Assembly (NCBI GenBank): GCA_027623235.1
Contig: JAQBVJ010000013.1
Coordinates: forward strand, 23,631-87,630
Length of the DNA stretch: 64,000 nucleotides
Direction: 5' to 3'
From: Planctomycetota bacterium
GTDB lineage: Bacteria > Planctomycetota > Planctomycetia > Planctomycetales > Planctomycetaceae
Made by a program: the position numbers and the translations under genes. The notes beneath the pieces were generated by a model. That model did not search any database and was not told where the DNA came from. It worked only from the letters and a program-made list of their open reading frames with translations. This document shows, in pieces, positions 1 through 8,752 of this stretch (position 1 is the first letter of the stretch; every line of letters starts with the position of its first letter).

Positions 1-2167
1 ACCACGATCGGCCGTGCGCTGCGATGGCGACTCGCGCAGCGGAGACGTCTGTCGTCCACGCAACAGTCGCCACCTTGTTTTCCAGCTGCGACCGCGTAGC
101 GGCAAGAGTGACTCCAGTGGAGACAAGCTTCGTCACATCGGCGAGCGAATCGTCCCAGACAGAGTCGCTGAGCGAGGTCAAATCGACCTGAGGAGCGGCC
201 ACAAGACGTCTGGCGATTCGCGAGAGGTTCGTGACCTCGTCGCAGTTGCCAGGATTCATTTCTGTGTTGAGGGCTGCCGCAAGATCGGTCGCGGCCACCT
301 CGACCTTATCAAGCGCGGCGAGCACGTCAGGAATCTGCAACAGGATTCGGTCACGGTCGGTCGGCAACAAACTCTCGCACTGAACTCCGCGCCACACGTG
401 CTCGCCCGGCTTTCCAACGTCCGCGAGGTGCGATGCCAGCTCGTCCAGCAACTCGATACGCTGCTTTGCCTCCGCGGGTGTCCAGCCTCGCGCCGCGCCG
501 AGGCGGAAACTGGGAGCGGCGATGCCGCGCTGCCTCATCAGGATCAGCTCGCCGATCGCCTGACAGGGAGCGACTCCGGATGGCTGCAGTGGATCGGCGA
601 GCGATGCCGCGTGCTGGTTGAGGCGGTCACGGAGAAGGCGGAACTCATTCGCATGCTCTCCCGCGCCGTCGATGCGGGTGCAGCCGAGCGACAGCGTGTT
701 GCCCAGATCGGCAAGGACACTTCGCTTGCTGGCTTTGTGGCTGTGAAGTTCCAGGCACATTTCTCCCAGGCCCAGCGCGTCGAGTCGCTGTTTAACGACC
801 TCAAGAGCTGCCATTTTCTCTGCGACGAACAGCACTCGTTTTTTTTCGTGAACGGCGGCCGCGATCAGGTTGGTAATGGTCTGCGACTTCCCCGTTCCTG
901 GCGGCCCCTGGATCACCAGATTGCGACCGCGTCGAACTTCCTCGATCGCGATGGCCTGAGAACTGTCCGCGTCGGTGACGTGAATCGTGTTTCGCGGATC
1001 CAGCAGCGCGTCGATGTGAGCATTCTCACCACACAAAGGAGGCTGCGTAGCGAAGCCTGTTGTGAGCAGCGACTCGACGAGCGGATGCTGATCGATCGGT
1101 CGCGTGGCCGGCCAGTTTTCCGACTGCAGGTCGCGGTACATCAGAAACTTGGAGAACGAGAAAAACCACAGCACGATGTCGTTGTCGAGAACCTCCCAGC
1201 GTTCTTCGCCGGCGATGGCCGTGCGGACGGCTTCGAAGTAGGCCGTCGGGTCGAGATCCTCGTCTTCCGAGATCAACGGCAGCTCGACTTTGAAATCGAC
1301 CTTCAGTTTCTCGCCCAGCGAGAGATTCGTGATGATCTCCTCGTCGGCGTATCGGATGCGGAATTTCGTGCCGGCACTGCGACGCGCGAGGACGACCGGA
1401 ACGAGGATCAACGGCGCGTAGCGAGGTCGGTCCGGCTTGTCCGGTTCGTACCATTTCAGAAAGCCCAGCGCCAGAAACAGGATATTGACGCCCTGCTCTT
1501 CTTCGTAGGTGCGGGCGTCGTAGAACAGCCGTAGCAGTCGCTTCTGAAGTTTTTCGGAGGTGAGCGATGTCTGCAGATTGTCGTCGTTGTGTCGCGCCGC
1601 GGAGCCGTCCTCATCGACAGCTGGCTCGCCGTCTTCCGGCTGTCCCAGCGCGAGCGGCCGATGAGAATCGCCTGGCGAGTCAGCCTCGACAAGTTCCTCC
1701 AGTGAGGGACCGCCGTTGCTCTCCTCAGGCCCGGATTCGGAAACTGCCTTTGGACTCAGCGACGCGGAATGTGCGAGGGATTCCGGTTCGCCTGACGCCG
1801 GGTCGCCTTCGCTTGAAGTGCCGGCTTCTCCACTGACGGACTCGGTCTCCAAAGACGAACCATCGTTGGCGAACTCCAGATCAGCCGTCGGCTGCAGCGC
1901 GGGCCCTTCGTCGTCGAAGTCGAGGTCGCCCGTAGTGTCCGGAAGATCGGGTTCCTGGTCCGGGTCGATGCCGGGGAGAAAGCCCATCGCTTTCGCGTCG
2001 ATGACAAGATGCCGGAAAATCTGCTGCGACTTCTCGTCGATGATCTCCAGCCGTGTTGAGCGGCTCGACGTTCGCTGCGTGTTGAGTAACCGGTTCCGGC
2101 CGGTCAGGTCGAGCAGCTCGCGCCGCGCGGCTTCGAGCTTCTGCTGGATGACTTCCTGGGCTGGCAT
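1..2167 (-). CDS. DUF4011-type superfamily I helicase, N-terminal part (runs off the window edge)
   Basis: This gene reads leftward from an ATG at 2167 and has no stop before base 1, so only about 722 residues of the N-terminal part are present. The start reads MPAQEVIQQKLEAARRELLD, followed by LTGRNRLLNTQ, the usual opening of DUF4011 proteins. An acidic, low-complexity linker (about residues 70-165) separates this from the conserved core, which includes a stretch around EEEQGVNILFLALGFLKWYE. A Walker A motif GPPGTGKS lies at residues 421-428, preceded by LVIQ, as in Upf1/Dna2-like SF1 ATPases. Full-length relatives usually add the remaining helicase motifs and a C-terminal DUF3320 or nuclease-like domain, which would lie outside. 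Probable role: ATP-dependent nucleic-acid helicase in repair or defence; the substrate is unknown. The small gene at 2189 lies just upstream on the same strand with a 21-bp gap, so the two may be co-transcribed. Confidence 0.85.
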   Translation of the reverse strand, partial: MPAQEVIQQKLEAARRELLDLTGRNRLLNTQRTSSRSTRLEIIDEKSQQIFRHLVIDAKAMGFLPGIDPDQEPDLPDTTGDLDFDDEGPALQPTADLEFANDGSSLETESVSGEAGTSSEGDPASGEPESLAHSASLSPKAVSESGPEESNGGPSLEELVEADSPGDSHRPLALGQPEDGEPAVDEDGSAARHNDDNLQTSLTSEKLQKRLLRLFYDARTYEEEQGVNILFLALGFLKWYEPDKPDRPRYAPLILVPVVLARRSAGTKFRIRYADEEIITNLSLGEKLKVDFKVELPLISEDEDLDPTAYFEAVRTAIAGEERWEVLDNDIVLWFFSFSKFLMYRDLQSENWPATRPIDQHPLVESLLTTGFATQPPLCGENAHIDALLDPRNTIHVTDADSSQAIAIEEVRRGRNLVIQGPPGTGKSQTITNLIAAAVHEKKRVLFVAEKMAALEVVKQRLDALGLGEMCLELHSHKASKRSVLADLGNTLSLGCTRIDGAGEHANEFRLLRDRLNQHAASLADPLQPSGVAPCQAIGELILMRQRGIAAPSFRLGAARGWTPAEAKQRIELLDELASHLADVGKPGEHVWRGVQCESLLPTDRDRILLQIPDVLAALDKVEVAATDLAAALNTEMNPGNCDEVTNLSRIARRLVAAPQVDLTSLSDSVWDDSLADVTKLVSTGVTLAATRSQLENKVATVAWTTDVSAARVAIAAHGRSW

Positions 2168-2188
2168 CGAGTCTCGTTCCGAAATGAC

Positions 2189-2656
2189 TTATCCCGCGGC
2201 GGCCGCCGAACTGGCTGCCCGGCGCCAGAGTATCAGGACAAACCAGATCAGAAAAACCCGTACGTCGAGCGGAAGTCCATCAGGAAAATCCGCATTCGCA
2301 CGTCGACTCCAGAATCCGACGGGAGCCATTTTCCCGATGAGCTCGCCGTTTTCGTAGAGCCCCATCGTGCGGCCGAAGATGCTGATCGCAGACAGCTCGA
2401 ACCGGCGCTCACCCGCCTCGATATCAAATGATCGGACGAATGTCCGTTTGGTCGCCTTCGCAACGAGCTCACCCTCATGACTCAATTCAAAGTTGCCGCC
2501 GACCAACGCGTACCGGCCGAGCTTGTATTCCGCATCGCCGATTCGGACGTCTGCCCGCTCCCGAAGCCAGGCCATGTCGATCGCCGCGACGGCCTGCGAA
2601 AGATCTTCGATCTGGTAACTCCACGAACACCAGCTGATCGGGATGGCGGAAAGCAT
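2189..2656 (-). CDS. Conserved hypothetical protein with C-terminal membrane segment
   Basis: This 155-residue protein starts at ATG 2656 with GAGGTG a few bases upstream. It has a soluble beta-rich body (for example YKLGRYALVGGNFELSHEGE) and a hydrophobic C-terminal segment (VFLIWFVLILW, about residues 133-143) ending in an Ala-rich tail. The pattern of short repeated strands with GLYENGELIGK loosely recalls LURP-one/Tubby-like beta-barrel proteins, but this is only an impression. It is followed after 21 bp by the helicase gene on the same strand. Function unknown. Confidence 0.6.
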   Translation of the reverse strand: MLSAIPISWCSWSYQIEDLSQAVAAIDMAWLRERADVRIGDAEYKLGRYALVGGNFELSHEGELVAKATKRTFVRSFDIEAGERRFELSAISIFGRTMGLYENGELIGKMAPVGFWSRRANADFPDGLPLDVRVFLIWFVLILWRRAASSAAAAG

Positions 2657-2797
2657 TTTCGCACCTCACTCTGCCTGACAGGTGTCGAGTTTGAATCGAC
2701 CTGACAAACGCAGAGAAGTGGACCTTGACCATCGAAATCAGGGGACTGCGAAATCAGGGGGCGCACCTACGATTTGCGAAGGCCTTCCCGTCGATCT

Positions 2798-3334
2798 TCA
2801 CGCGCCTTCGCGGGTCGATGTAATTTCCTGATCCGGATTCCCTGTCAGATTCATCACTTCATCTGGATACAGAGCTGCGATGTAGCTGACGATGTCGCGC
2901 ATTGAGACGACCGCAACCGGAGCTCCGGTTTCGTCAATGAGCGGAATGTGCCGGTAGCCGCCCATCGACATCTGATGCAGCGCGTAAACCAGCGGGTTTT
3001 CCGGACGAAGACATTCGGGCTTCTTCGTCATCAGTTCTGCAACCGGGGTCGCATCGATGTCGATGTCCTTCCCAACAACTTTGCGAAGCACATCTCGTTC
3101 ACTGAAGACGCCGGCCAGTTTGCCCGTTTCATCAACGACCAGAATGATGCCAACTCGCTTGGACGTCATCGCATTCACGGCGTCCCGGACGGTTGACTGA
3201 ATCGTCAGTGTGACGACCGGCTGCAGTTCAGGTAATTCACTGAGCGGCGCCTGAAGCGTGGCAGAATCCAGAAGCCCGGCCCGTTCCTGTTCGTCACCGA
3301 CCTGTTGTTCATCATCAAGAAACGCATCGCTCAT
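2798..3334 (-). CDS. CBS-domain pair protein
   Basis: The protein is 178 residues from ATG 3334, which has GAGG eight bases upstream. An in-frame TTG at 3355 is a weaker choice. Two CBS modules follow a short acidic N-terminus. The first contains the run VRDAVNAMTSKRVGIILVVD then GKLAGVFSERDVLRKVVG. The second contains PENPLVYALHQMSMGGYRHIPL then APVAVVSMRDIVSYIA. Such stand-alone Bateman modules bind adenine nucleotides (ATP, AMP, S-adenosylmethionine) and act as sensors on partner proteins. No partner domain is present and the partner is unknown. It is divergent from the serine hydrolase gene at 3490, with about 155 bp between the two starts for promoters. Confidence 0.88.
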   Translation of the reverse strand: MSDAFLDDEQQVGDEQERAGLLDSATLQAPLSELPELQPVVTLTIQSTVRDAVNAMTSKRVGIILVVDETGKLAGVFSERDVLRKVVGKDIDIDATPVAELMTKKPECLRPENPLVYALHQMSMGGYRHIPLIDETGAPVAVVSMRDIVSYIAALYPDEVMNLTGNPDQEITSTREGA

Positions 3335-3489
3335 GGTCAATCCTCGCTTAGCCAAAAGTGTTAGCCCTGCTGACCGGAAATCCTGGGCAGGGACGATCCG
3401 TCGGAGCCGCGCAGCATACCGCTCTCAGACGCTGTCTGCCAGAATCCGGTCCGTTTGACCTCCCCGCCGTCGGACCAGACACTCGCGAA

Positions 3490-4611
3490 ATGACAGATTC
3501 GTTGTCCCAGATTCTTCCGCGAACGGCAGCGGTCATCCAGTCCGGACTGGAACGAGGCCTGCACAGCGGCGTCCAGATTTACGTTTCAATGAACGGCAAA
3601 GCCATTCTTGATGCCGCTCACGGTGAAGCTCGGCCCGGCGAGCCGATGACGACGGATGCGATTCTTCCGTGGCTTTCCGCCGGAAAGCCGCTGGCTGCCG
3701 TCGCGATTCTGCAGCTTGTTGAGAGAGGCTTGCTCGACCTGGACACGACAATCGCGGCGTTCCTCCCGGAATTTGGATCGGGCGGGAAAGAGTCTGTCAC
3801 CCTCCGGCACCTGCTCACGCACACGGGAGGATTTCGCAACGTGGAGTCCGGCTGGCCGCACGCTCCGTGGCAGGACGTGATTTCCCGAATCTGCGAGGCA
3901 CCGATCGAGGACGGCTGGACCGTTGGTCAGACAGCCGGCTATCACCCGTCGTCGAGCTGGTACATTCTGGGCGAGTTGATCGAACGGCTGGACGGTCGCC
4001 CGTGGCCGCGATTTCTTCGCGATGAGATCTGCGAGCCGTTGAATCTCACTGACACCTGGAACGCGATGTCCGCAACGGTCTGGAAGGAACACAGCGATCG
4101 CATCGCTCCGCTGAGTCAACGAGACCGCGGCAAGGTGGAGCCGCTGTCGTGGCACGACTCGACCCACTGCGAACAGTCGTCTCCGGGCGTCAGCACGCGC
4201 GGCCCGATTCGACAACTGGGCCGCTTCTACGAGTGGCTCAGCGGTGTTTCATCCGTTCCGGAAATCCTCTCTTCTGAAACAAAGACGTTAATGACGAGTC
4301 GACATCGCGAAGCCGCGTTCGACAAGACGCTCTGCCACAAAGTCGACTTTGGCCTGGGAGTCATCGTCAACTCAAACCGCTACGGTGCCGAAACGGTTCC
4401 TTACGGCTTCGGTCGATTCTGTTCTGAAGGCACGTTCGGGCATGGCGGCTCGCAATCGTCGATCGGGTTCGCCGATCCGGAACACGGCCTCGTCGTCGCC
4501 TGGGTGGCGAACACGCGGGCCGGCGAGGGGCAACATCAGAAACGAAATCGCGAGATGAACTCGGCCATTTACCAGGACCTTGGACTCGTGCAGACACAGG
4601 ATTCAAAATGA
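3490..4611 (+). CDS. Beta-lactamase-fold serine hydrolase
   Basis: This 373-residue protein of the beta-lactamase/penicillin-binding-protein-like family (class C / esterase type) starts at ATG 3490. An upstream GTG at 3358 would add 44 residues of no family character. The SxxK nucleophile motif is SAGK (Ser63, Lys66). The second motif is at Y151 (YHPSS), where class C enzymes have Tyr-x-Asn, and the third is the HGG in GTFGHGGSQSS near the C-terminus. No signal peptide is evident from this start, so the protein may be cytoplasmic. Expected chemistry is ester or amide hydrolysis via an acyl-enzyme, but the substrate cannot be named. The stop overlaps the start of the DUF1295 gene by four bases (ATGA), which indicates translational coupling. 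Confidence 0.85.
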   Translation: MTDSLSQILPRTAAVIQSGLERGLHSGVQIYVSMNGKAILDAAHGEARPGEPMTTDAILPWLSAGKPLAAVAILQLVERGLLDLDTTIAAFLPEFGSGGKESVTLRHLLTHTGGFRNVESGWPHAPWQDVISRICEAPIEDGWTVGQTAGYHPSSSWYILGELIERLDGRPWPRFLRDEICEPLNLTDTWNAMSATVWKEHSDRIAPLSQRDRGKVEPLSWHDSTHCEQSSPGVSTRGPIRQLGRFYEWLSGVSSVPEILSSETKTLMTSRHREAAFDKTLCHKVDFGLGVIVNSNRYGAETVPYGFGRFCSEGTFGHGGSQSSIGFADPEHGLVVAWVANTRAGEGQHQKRNREMNSAIYQDLGLVQTQDSK

Positions 4612-5450
4612 CGGACGTATTCCTGGCTTCGGCCGGATCCCTCATGGCACTGCTGATCGGCGTCTGGCTGCTGAGTATTCCGCTGAAAAATGTCAGCATC
4701 ATCGACATCGCCTGGGGATTCGGGTTCGTCGTGGTTGCCTGGGCGAGCTTTCTGACCGCTCACGTCGAAACACCGTCCTGGCCGAATCTGATTCTGCCAA
4801 TCCTGGTCACCGTGTGGGGGCTGAGACTGACCAGCTACCTCGCCTGGCGGAACATCGGCAAGCCTGAGGATTACCGCTACGTCGCGATGCGTGAAAAAAG
4901 AGGCTCATCCTTTGTGTGGTCGAGCCTGCTGCGGGTCTTCGCGCTGCAGGGAGTCATTCTGTGGGTCGTCTCTCTTCCGATCCAGGCGGCCGCCGCGAAT
5001 CCCGCCTCGGCAGGTGGTGAGGGGGAACCGTGCCTCATCCTGACTTCGCTCGGCGTCACGTTCTGGGTCGTCGGAGTTTTCTTCGAGTCGGTTGGCGACT
5101 GGCAGCTCGCCCGCTTCAAGGCCAACCCCGATCACAAAGGCCGAGTCATGGATCGCGGATTGTGGCGGCTGACTCGCCACCCCAACTACTTCGGAGACTT
5201 CTGCGTCTGGTGGGGACACTGGCTTGTCTGCCTCGGCGTCAGCGAGATGGCCGCCACCTGGTGGACGGTGCTCAGCCCGGTGATCATGTCGTTCTTCCTG
5301 ATCAAAGTGTCCGGCGTCGCTCTTCTGGAAAAGGCGATGAAAAACCGCTCACCCGAGTACGAAGACTACATCCGCCGCACCAGTTCCTTCCTCCCGTGGC
5401 CACCGAGGCCCGGCGAACAGAGCATCGAATCGCCGCCTGCTGGTTCGTGA
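4608..5450 (+). CDS. DUF1295 membrane protein (steroid 5-alpha-reductase-like)
   Basis: The protein has 280 residues and about seven hydrophobic segments. The DUF1295 signature is in the C-terminal half: DRGLWRLTRHPNYFGDFCVWWGHW, followed by the charged end KNRSPEYEDYIRRTSSFLPW. The family belongs to the isoprenylcysteine methyltransferase / steroid 5-alpha-reductase superfamily of integral membrane enzymes, whose RHPNY region lines the cofactor site. It starts inside the stop of the preceding hydrolase gene (ATGA overlap), so the two are probably made together. The substrate is not known for most bacterial members; NADPH-dependent reduction of a lipid is an inference from the superfamily. 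Confidence 0.88.
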   Translation: MTDVFLASAGSLMALLIGVWLLSIPLKNVSIIDIAWGFGFVVVAWASFLTAHVETPSWPNLILPILVTVWGLRLTSYLAWRNIGKPEDYRYVAMREKRGSSFVWSSLLRVFALQGVILWVVSLPIQAAAANPASAGGEGEPCLILTSLGVTFWVVGVFFESVGDWQLARFKANPDHKGRVMDRGLWRLTRHPNYFGDFCVWWGHWLVCLGVSEMAATWWTVLSPVIMSFFLIKVSGVALLEKAMKNRSPEYEDYIRRTSSFLPWPPRPGEQSIESPPAGS

Positions 5451-5735
5451 ACCACGTGCACAACTGGCCAGAACAGGACTGCGGTTTGTCGCAGATTTGT
5501 ACGAGTTTCGGCTGAATTTGCTCTCGCTGAAAAAGCATCTGTCCCAACTGCGTGCGGCTTGCCGAAAAGTGACCTCACAACGACTGTACACACTTCAGTC
5601 GGGGATTAGCATCCCTGCCCTTCGTGTGGAAGCGTCGTCGGTTTCGGTTTTGGCAAACTGAATCGAGCTTCCTGAACCGCAGACATCCGGGCCAGATTGT
5701 CTGCTCATTTCCCTCCAGAGCCACTCGCAGGAACC

Positions 5736-6341
5736 ATGATCCATAAACCGCTTTCCACCCGCCAGCAGCAGATTTTTGATTTCATCATTGAGGAGATTCA
5801 GCAACGCAGCTACGCCCCCACCGTGCGGGAAATCGTCCGCCACGTGGGAGACAAATCGCCCACCAGCGTACACCGCCATCTGAAGACGCTTGAGTCTCGC
5901 GGCTATCTCATCCGGGAAGCCAACAAGTCTCGATCGATCCGCCTGGCCGATCAGTTTCGAGGCCTCCCGCTCGACGGAATCTTCGCGGCCGGCAGCCCGA
6001 TTCAGGCGGTCGAAGATGTCGAGCGGTTCGACCTCGGCCACATGTACGACCCGGCAACGCACTACATGCTGCGAGTCCGCGGCGACTCGATGATTGAAGA
6101 TCACATCGATGATCGCGACCTGATCATCGTACGCCGGCAGACAACCTGCCGTGACGGCGACACTGTCGTCGCGCTGGTTGACGGCGACAACGCGACGCTC
6201 AAGCGGTTCTATCGTGAGGACGACGGCCGAGTGCGACTGCAGCCAGCCAACGAAACACTCGAACCGGTTTTCTCGACAAACGTCGACATCAAAGGCGTCG
6301 TCGTGGGAGTCATCCGCCCGGTCAAAGCTTCCAAATGCTGA
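5736..6341 (+). CDS. lexA: LexA repressor (SOS regulator, self-cleaving)
   Basis: The protein is 201 residues from ATG 5736, which has AGGA five bases upstream. A TTG at 5697 in the same frame is not needed. The N-terminal winged helix-turn-helix (LSTRQQQIFDFI, then YAPTVREIVRHVG) binds operator DNA. The linker carries an Ala-Gly cleavage site (FAAGSP, A85-G86). The C-terminal S24 domain has the catalytic dyad Ser118 (RVRGDSMIED) and Lys156 (NATLKRFYR). RecA-stimulated self-cleavage is expected to derepress DNA-damage genes. The gap from 5451 to 5735 contains an imperfect CTG-N9-CAG at 5583-5597, one base short of the proteobacterial box spacing, so I make no operator call. The composite repeat follows 43 bases after the stop. 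Confidence 0.95.
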   Translation: MIHKPLSTRQQQIFDFIIEEIQQRSYAPTVREIVRHVGDKSPTSVHRHLKTLESRGYLIREANKSRSIRLADQFRGLPLDGIFAAGSPIQAVEDVERFDLGHMYDPATHYMLRVRGDSMIEDHIDDRDLIIVRRQTTCRDGDTVVALVDGDNATLKRFYREDDGRVRLQPANETLEPVFSTNVDIKGVVVGVIRPVKASKC

Positions 6342-6383
6342 GCCTCATCGGTAGTCGTCCGAAGAGGCTGTGAGTTTTCAGCA

Positions 6384-6451
6384 GGCCGGAACAGGCACAA
6401 CGCCGTTCCGGCAGTTCCAGTTGCCGGAACGGCGCTGCGCTTGGTCCGGCC
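6384..6451 (+). repeat. REP-like palindrome, family A, copy 1
   Basis: The outer arms are GGCCGGA and TCCGGCC, with inner arms around CGCCGTTCCGGCA and TGCCGGAACGGCGCTGCG, so the unit can fold into a long GC-rich hairpin. It is preceded by a leader GAAGAGGCTGTGAGTTTTCA (6362-6381) that also flanks the copies at 43.5 and 54.2 kb. It lies between the convergent genes lexA and the nitrilase-family gene. Confidence 0.8.
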
Positions 6452-6456
6452 TACGC

Positions 6457-6762
6457 CTGGGCTGTTAAAAATTCGGGGTTGACGGTGGAGGCGGCCTGAT
6501 CCGTTTTTGTTCCGCGTGATGTTTGCTCATCCCGGCGTGTGCCTTGCTTGCGTTGGACCTGCTTTCGTTTCTCCGCGCTCTCCACTTCTCTGTGTTGCAA
6601 CTCGCAAAGGCGACAACGCAGAGAACTGAAGAGCGCAGAGAAGCACAACGTCGGAAATCAATCTCTGAACCCCGGCAAGCGGAGCAGAAGCAGACGCTGC
6701 AAAAACAGACGCTGCAAAAACGGTCAGATCGCCACTGCAACCCCAAACTTTTAACAGCCCAG
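6457..6762. mobile_element. Palindromic TIR element (MITE-like), copy A
   Basis: This is a 306-bp non-coding element bounded by long imperfect terminal inverted repeats. The left end begins CTGGGCTGTTAAAAATTCGG; the right end read on the other strand begins CTGGGCTGTTAAAAGTTTGG. The similarity continues inward for about 55 bp to a shared CCGTTTTTG. A second nested inverted repeat sits in the middle (arms about 6572-6592 and 6616-6638; GCGCTCT..TTCTCTG). A 16-bp tandem duplication (AGACGCTGCAAAAAC twice) near 6691-6720 is absent from copy B at 43635. There is no open reading frame of character, so any mobility would depend on a transposase elsewhere. It directly follows a family-A REP, as copy B does. 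Confidence 0.75.
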
Positions 6763-6807
6763 CCTGCGCCTCTCGATGACGCCTTGATTGAGGACACTTC
6801 CTCGCGA

Positions 6808-7761
6808 CTACTTTTCGTGCTCCATCTTCCAGCCGGGCGACGTGACTGACTCGTGCGGCTCGACGAGCTTGTCGTAGAGCTCCGGTCGTCTCGCCTGGAT
6901 GTAGCGGTGTCCGGAAGACTGTTCGAGCTTGTCTGGAGTCAGCACTCCCACCACAACGTCATCTTCCAGCGCGTGGCTTTCGGTGAGCACTTCGCCGAAC
7001 GGGTCAAGAATCATCGCGAGGCCGGGCTTGACGGTGTCGTAGTCCCAGCCGATCGGGTTGCTGAAAACCGCGTAGATGCCGTTTTCCCACGCTCGGGCCG
7101 GCAGCCATTTCATGAGCCATTCCCGACCTTTCGGTCCGCGGAATTCCTGTCGCAGCCGCACCGGATCGGCGTGCCGGTTGTCCCACAAAGCGCGATCAAT
7201 CGTGCCTCGACCCGGCATCGGCGAGGGCAGCCCACACGTGACGTGCGGCATAAAAATGATTTCCGCACCGAGCATCGTCGTCGCCCGGACGTTCTCGGGC
7301 AGGTTGTTGTCGTAGCAGATGGAAAAGCCGATCTTGCAGCCGAGCAGGTCGATGACGTTATAGCGGGATCCGGCCGTCAGATACGGATTCACAAAGGTGT
7401 GCAGCTTGTGGTACTTCGTGATGAAACCGTCCGGACTGACCGTGACGTAGCAGTTAAAAACGCTGCCATCGCTGTCGAGTTCGCACAGGCCTGCCATGAC
7501 GACCGTCGAAAACTCCCGCGCGATTTCGATCAGCCGCTTTGTCGAGGGTCCATCAGGAACCGGCTCGGCGACGTCCTGCAGTTGCTTCCGGCTGAGCGGT
7601 TGCAGCCACGTGTAGCCCGGGATGCAGCCTTCATGAAAGCTGACGATTTCCGCTCCCTGATCAACCGCTCGCCGCGTGAGCTCCCGAACCCGCGAGAGGT
7701 TGTACTCCGGATCGTTGTCCCGATTCTCGAACTGTGCCGTCGCTACTCGAATCTCGCGCAT
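6808..7761 (-). CDS. Carbon-nitrogen hydrolase (nitrilase superfamily)
   Basis: This 317-residue protein has the Glu-Lys-Cys catalytic triad of the nitrilase superfamily: E44 (SFHEGCIPGY), K119 (KYHKLH) and C149 (GFSICYDNN). The length is slightly above the 260-300 typical of single-domain amidase members. An insertion after the Cys region (PSPMPGRGTIDRALWDNR and following) resembles nitrilase/cyanide-hydratase-like branches rather than omega-amidases. The reaction is presumably hydrolysis of an amide, carbamoyl or nitrile group in the cytoplasm; the substrate is unknown. It is 17 bp downstream of, and probably co-transcribed with, the hypothetical gene at 7779. Confidence 0.9.
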   Translation of the reverse strand: MREIRVATAQFENRDNDPEYNLSRVRELTRRAVDQGAEIVSFHEGCIPGYTWLQPLSRKQLQDVAEPVPDGPSTKRLIEIAREFSTVVMAGLCELDSDGSVFNCYVTVSPDGFITKYHKLHTFVNPYLTAGSRYNVIDLLGCKIGFSICYDNNLPENVRATTMLGAEIIFMPHVTCGLPSPMPGRGTIDRALWDNRHADPVRLRQEFRGPKGREWLMKWLPARAWENGIYAVFSNPIGWDYDTVKPGLAMILDPFGEVLTESHALEDDVVVGVLTPDKLEQSSGHRYIQARRPELYDKLVEPHESVTSPGWKMEHEK

Positions 7762-7778
7762 CGTTCACTTTCTGTGGG

Positions 7779-8645
7779 TCACTCAAACTGGCCTTCGTCC
7801 GTAGCGCCGCCCTCTGGTTTTTTGTAGAACTCAGTGAGGTCGATGCCGCCCTTCAGTTCCTGCTCCATCAGCTTGAGCTTCTTTTCCATCTGCTGCAGCC
7901 GCTGCTCAATAACCGGGTGGATGAGAGTTTCCTCGGACTTCCTTTTCGGCTGAGGCACCTCCGGATAACCCAGTTGCCGTTGCAGAGCCTGAAACATGTA
8001 GAGCGGATCTTTGCCACGATTGGCCTTCGCAATGCGGCCTTCCCGAACTCCGAAAAGGATGTCTTGCGCCGCGGTCCATTCCGGATCTCTCAACGCGCGA
8101 CGTTTCTCCTCGACGGCGAATTCGGATCTCAGATAGAGGAAATCGGAAAACTCTGCGGCACCAAGCTGCTGCTTCATCCAGCGAATCCACCGCTGCCATC
8201 GTTCGTCGAAAAACGGATCGGCGGCGACTGCTTTGAGCCCGTCCTCGTACCCCAGTCGGTTTCGTGCGATGCACTCAAAATGAAAAATGAACAGCCCCGG
8301 AGGAGAGGCTTTATCGCTCGCCCGGTAGGCTGCCTCTGCCGCGAGAATCTGCAGAGCGATCAGGATGTCGAACCGGATCTTCTCTTCCTCGGCCCGGTTC
8401 ATGATGTAGGCCTGAAACGGAGTGAAGTAGTGCGACATCCTCGTCATGGCATCGCTCAGCCGGCCGTTGTGACGGACCTCGCCCAGCAGAAAGTCGAGAG
8501 CCATCGGCAGATTTGTGGTGCTGAGAATCTCTTCGTGCAACTGCGCGAGGATTTCCTGAGCGGGCACGCCGTCGAGCAATCGCTCGCGGAAAGTCCGCCA
8601 GAGGTAGGCCTGTTCGATGTATTCTTCTTTGTCGAGCTGAGGCAT
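7779..8645 (-). CDS. Conserved hypothetical protein, helical with C-terminal coiled coil
   Basis: This is a 288-residue, largely alpha-helical soluble protein starting MPQLDKEEYIEQAYLWRTFRERLLDG at ATG 8645. The middle contains repeated helices, including LPMALDFLLGEVRHNGRLSDAM. The C-terminus (IEQRLQQMEKKLKLMEQELKGG, about residues 246-267) looks like a short coiled coil. There is no signal peptide and no motif I can tie to a reaction. It heads the two-gene unit with the nitrilase-family gene and is divergent from the FAD oxidoreductase at 8753. Confidence 0.7.
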   Translation of the reverse strand: MPQLDKEEYIEQAYLWRTFRERLLDGVPAQEILAQLHEEILSTTNLPMALDFLLGEVRHNGRLSDAMTRMSHYFTPFQAYIMNRAEEEKIRFDILIALQILAAEAAYRASDKASPPGLFIFHFECIARNRLGYEDGLKAVAADPFFDERWQRWIRWMKQQLGAAEFSDFLYLRSEFAVEEKRRALRDPEWTAAQDILFGVREGRIAKANRGKDPLYMFQALQRQLGYPEVPQPKRKSEETLIHPVIEQRLQQMEKKLKLMEQELKGGIDLTEFYKKPEGGATDEGQFE

Positions 8646-8752
8646 GTATCGCCTGGTCCGTTTATGATCCGGTTGGAATCCGAATTCTTCCCGGGACAGG
8701 CCTCAACGTCGAGGGCTGTGACGAAAGCCAGACAAACCGGCAGCGTTTCCGC

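Noticed and set aside
14..1534. A 506-codon open frame on the plus strand over the helicase
   Set aside because: The minus strand carries a clear DUF4011/Walker A protein in this span. The plus-strand frame is a high-GC shadow with no domain character.
5583..5597. LexA-box-like CTG...CAG upstream of lexA
   Set aside because: The spacing is nine bases, one short of the CTG-N10-CAG box, and planctomycete LexA operators need not follow that consensus. Not supported well enough to call.
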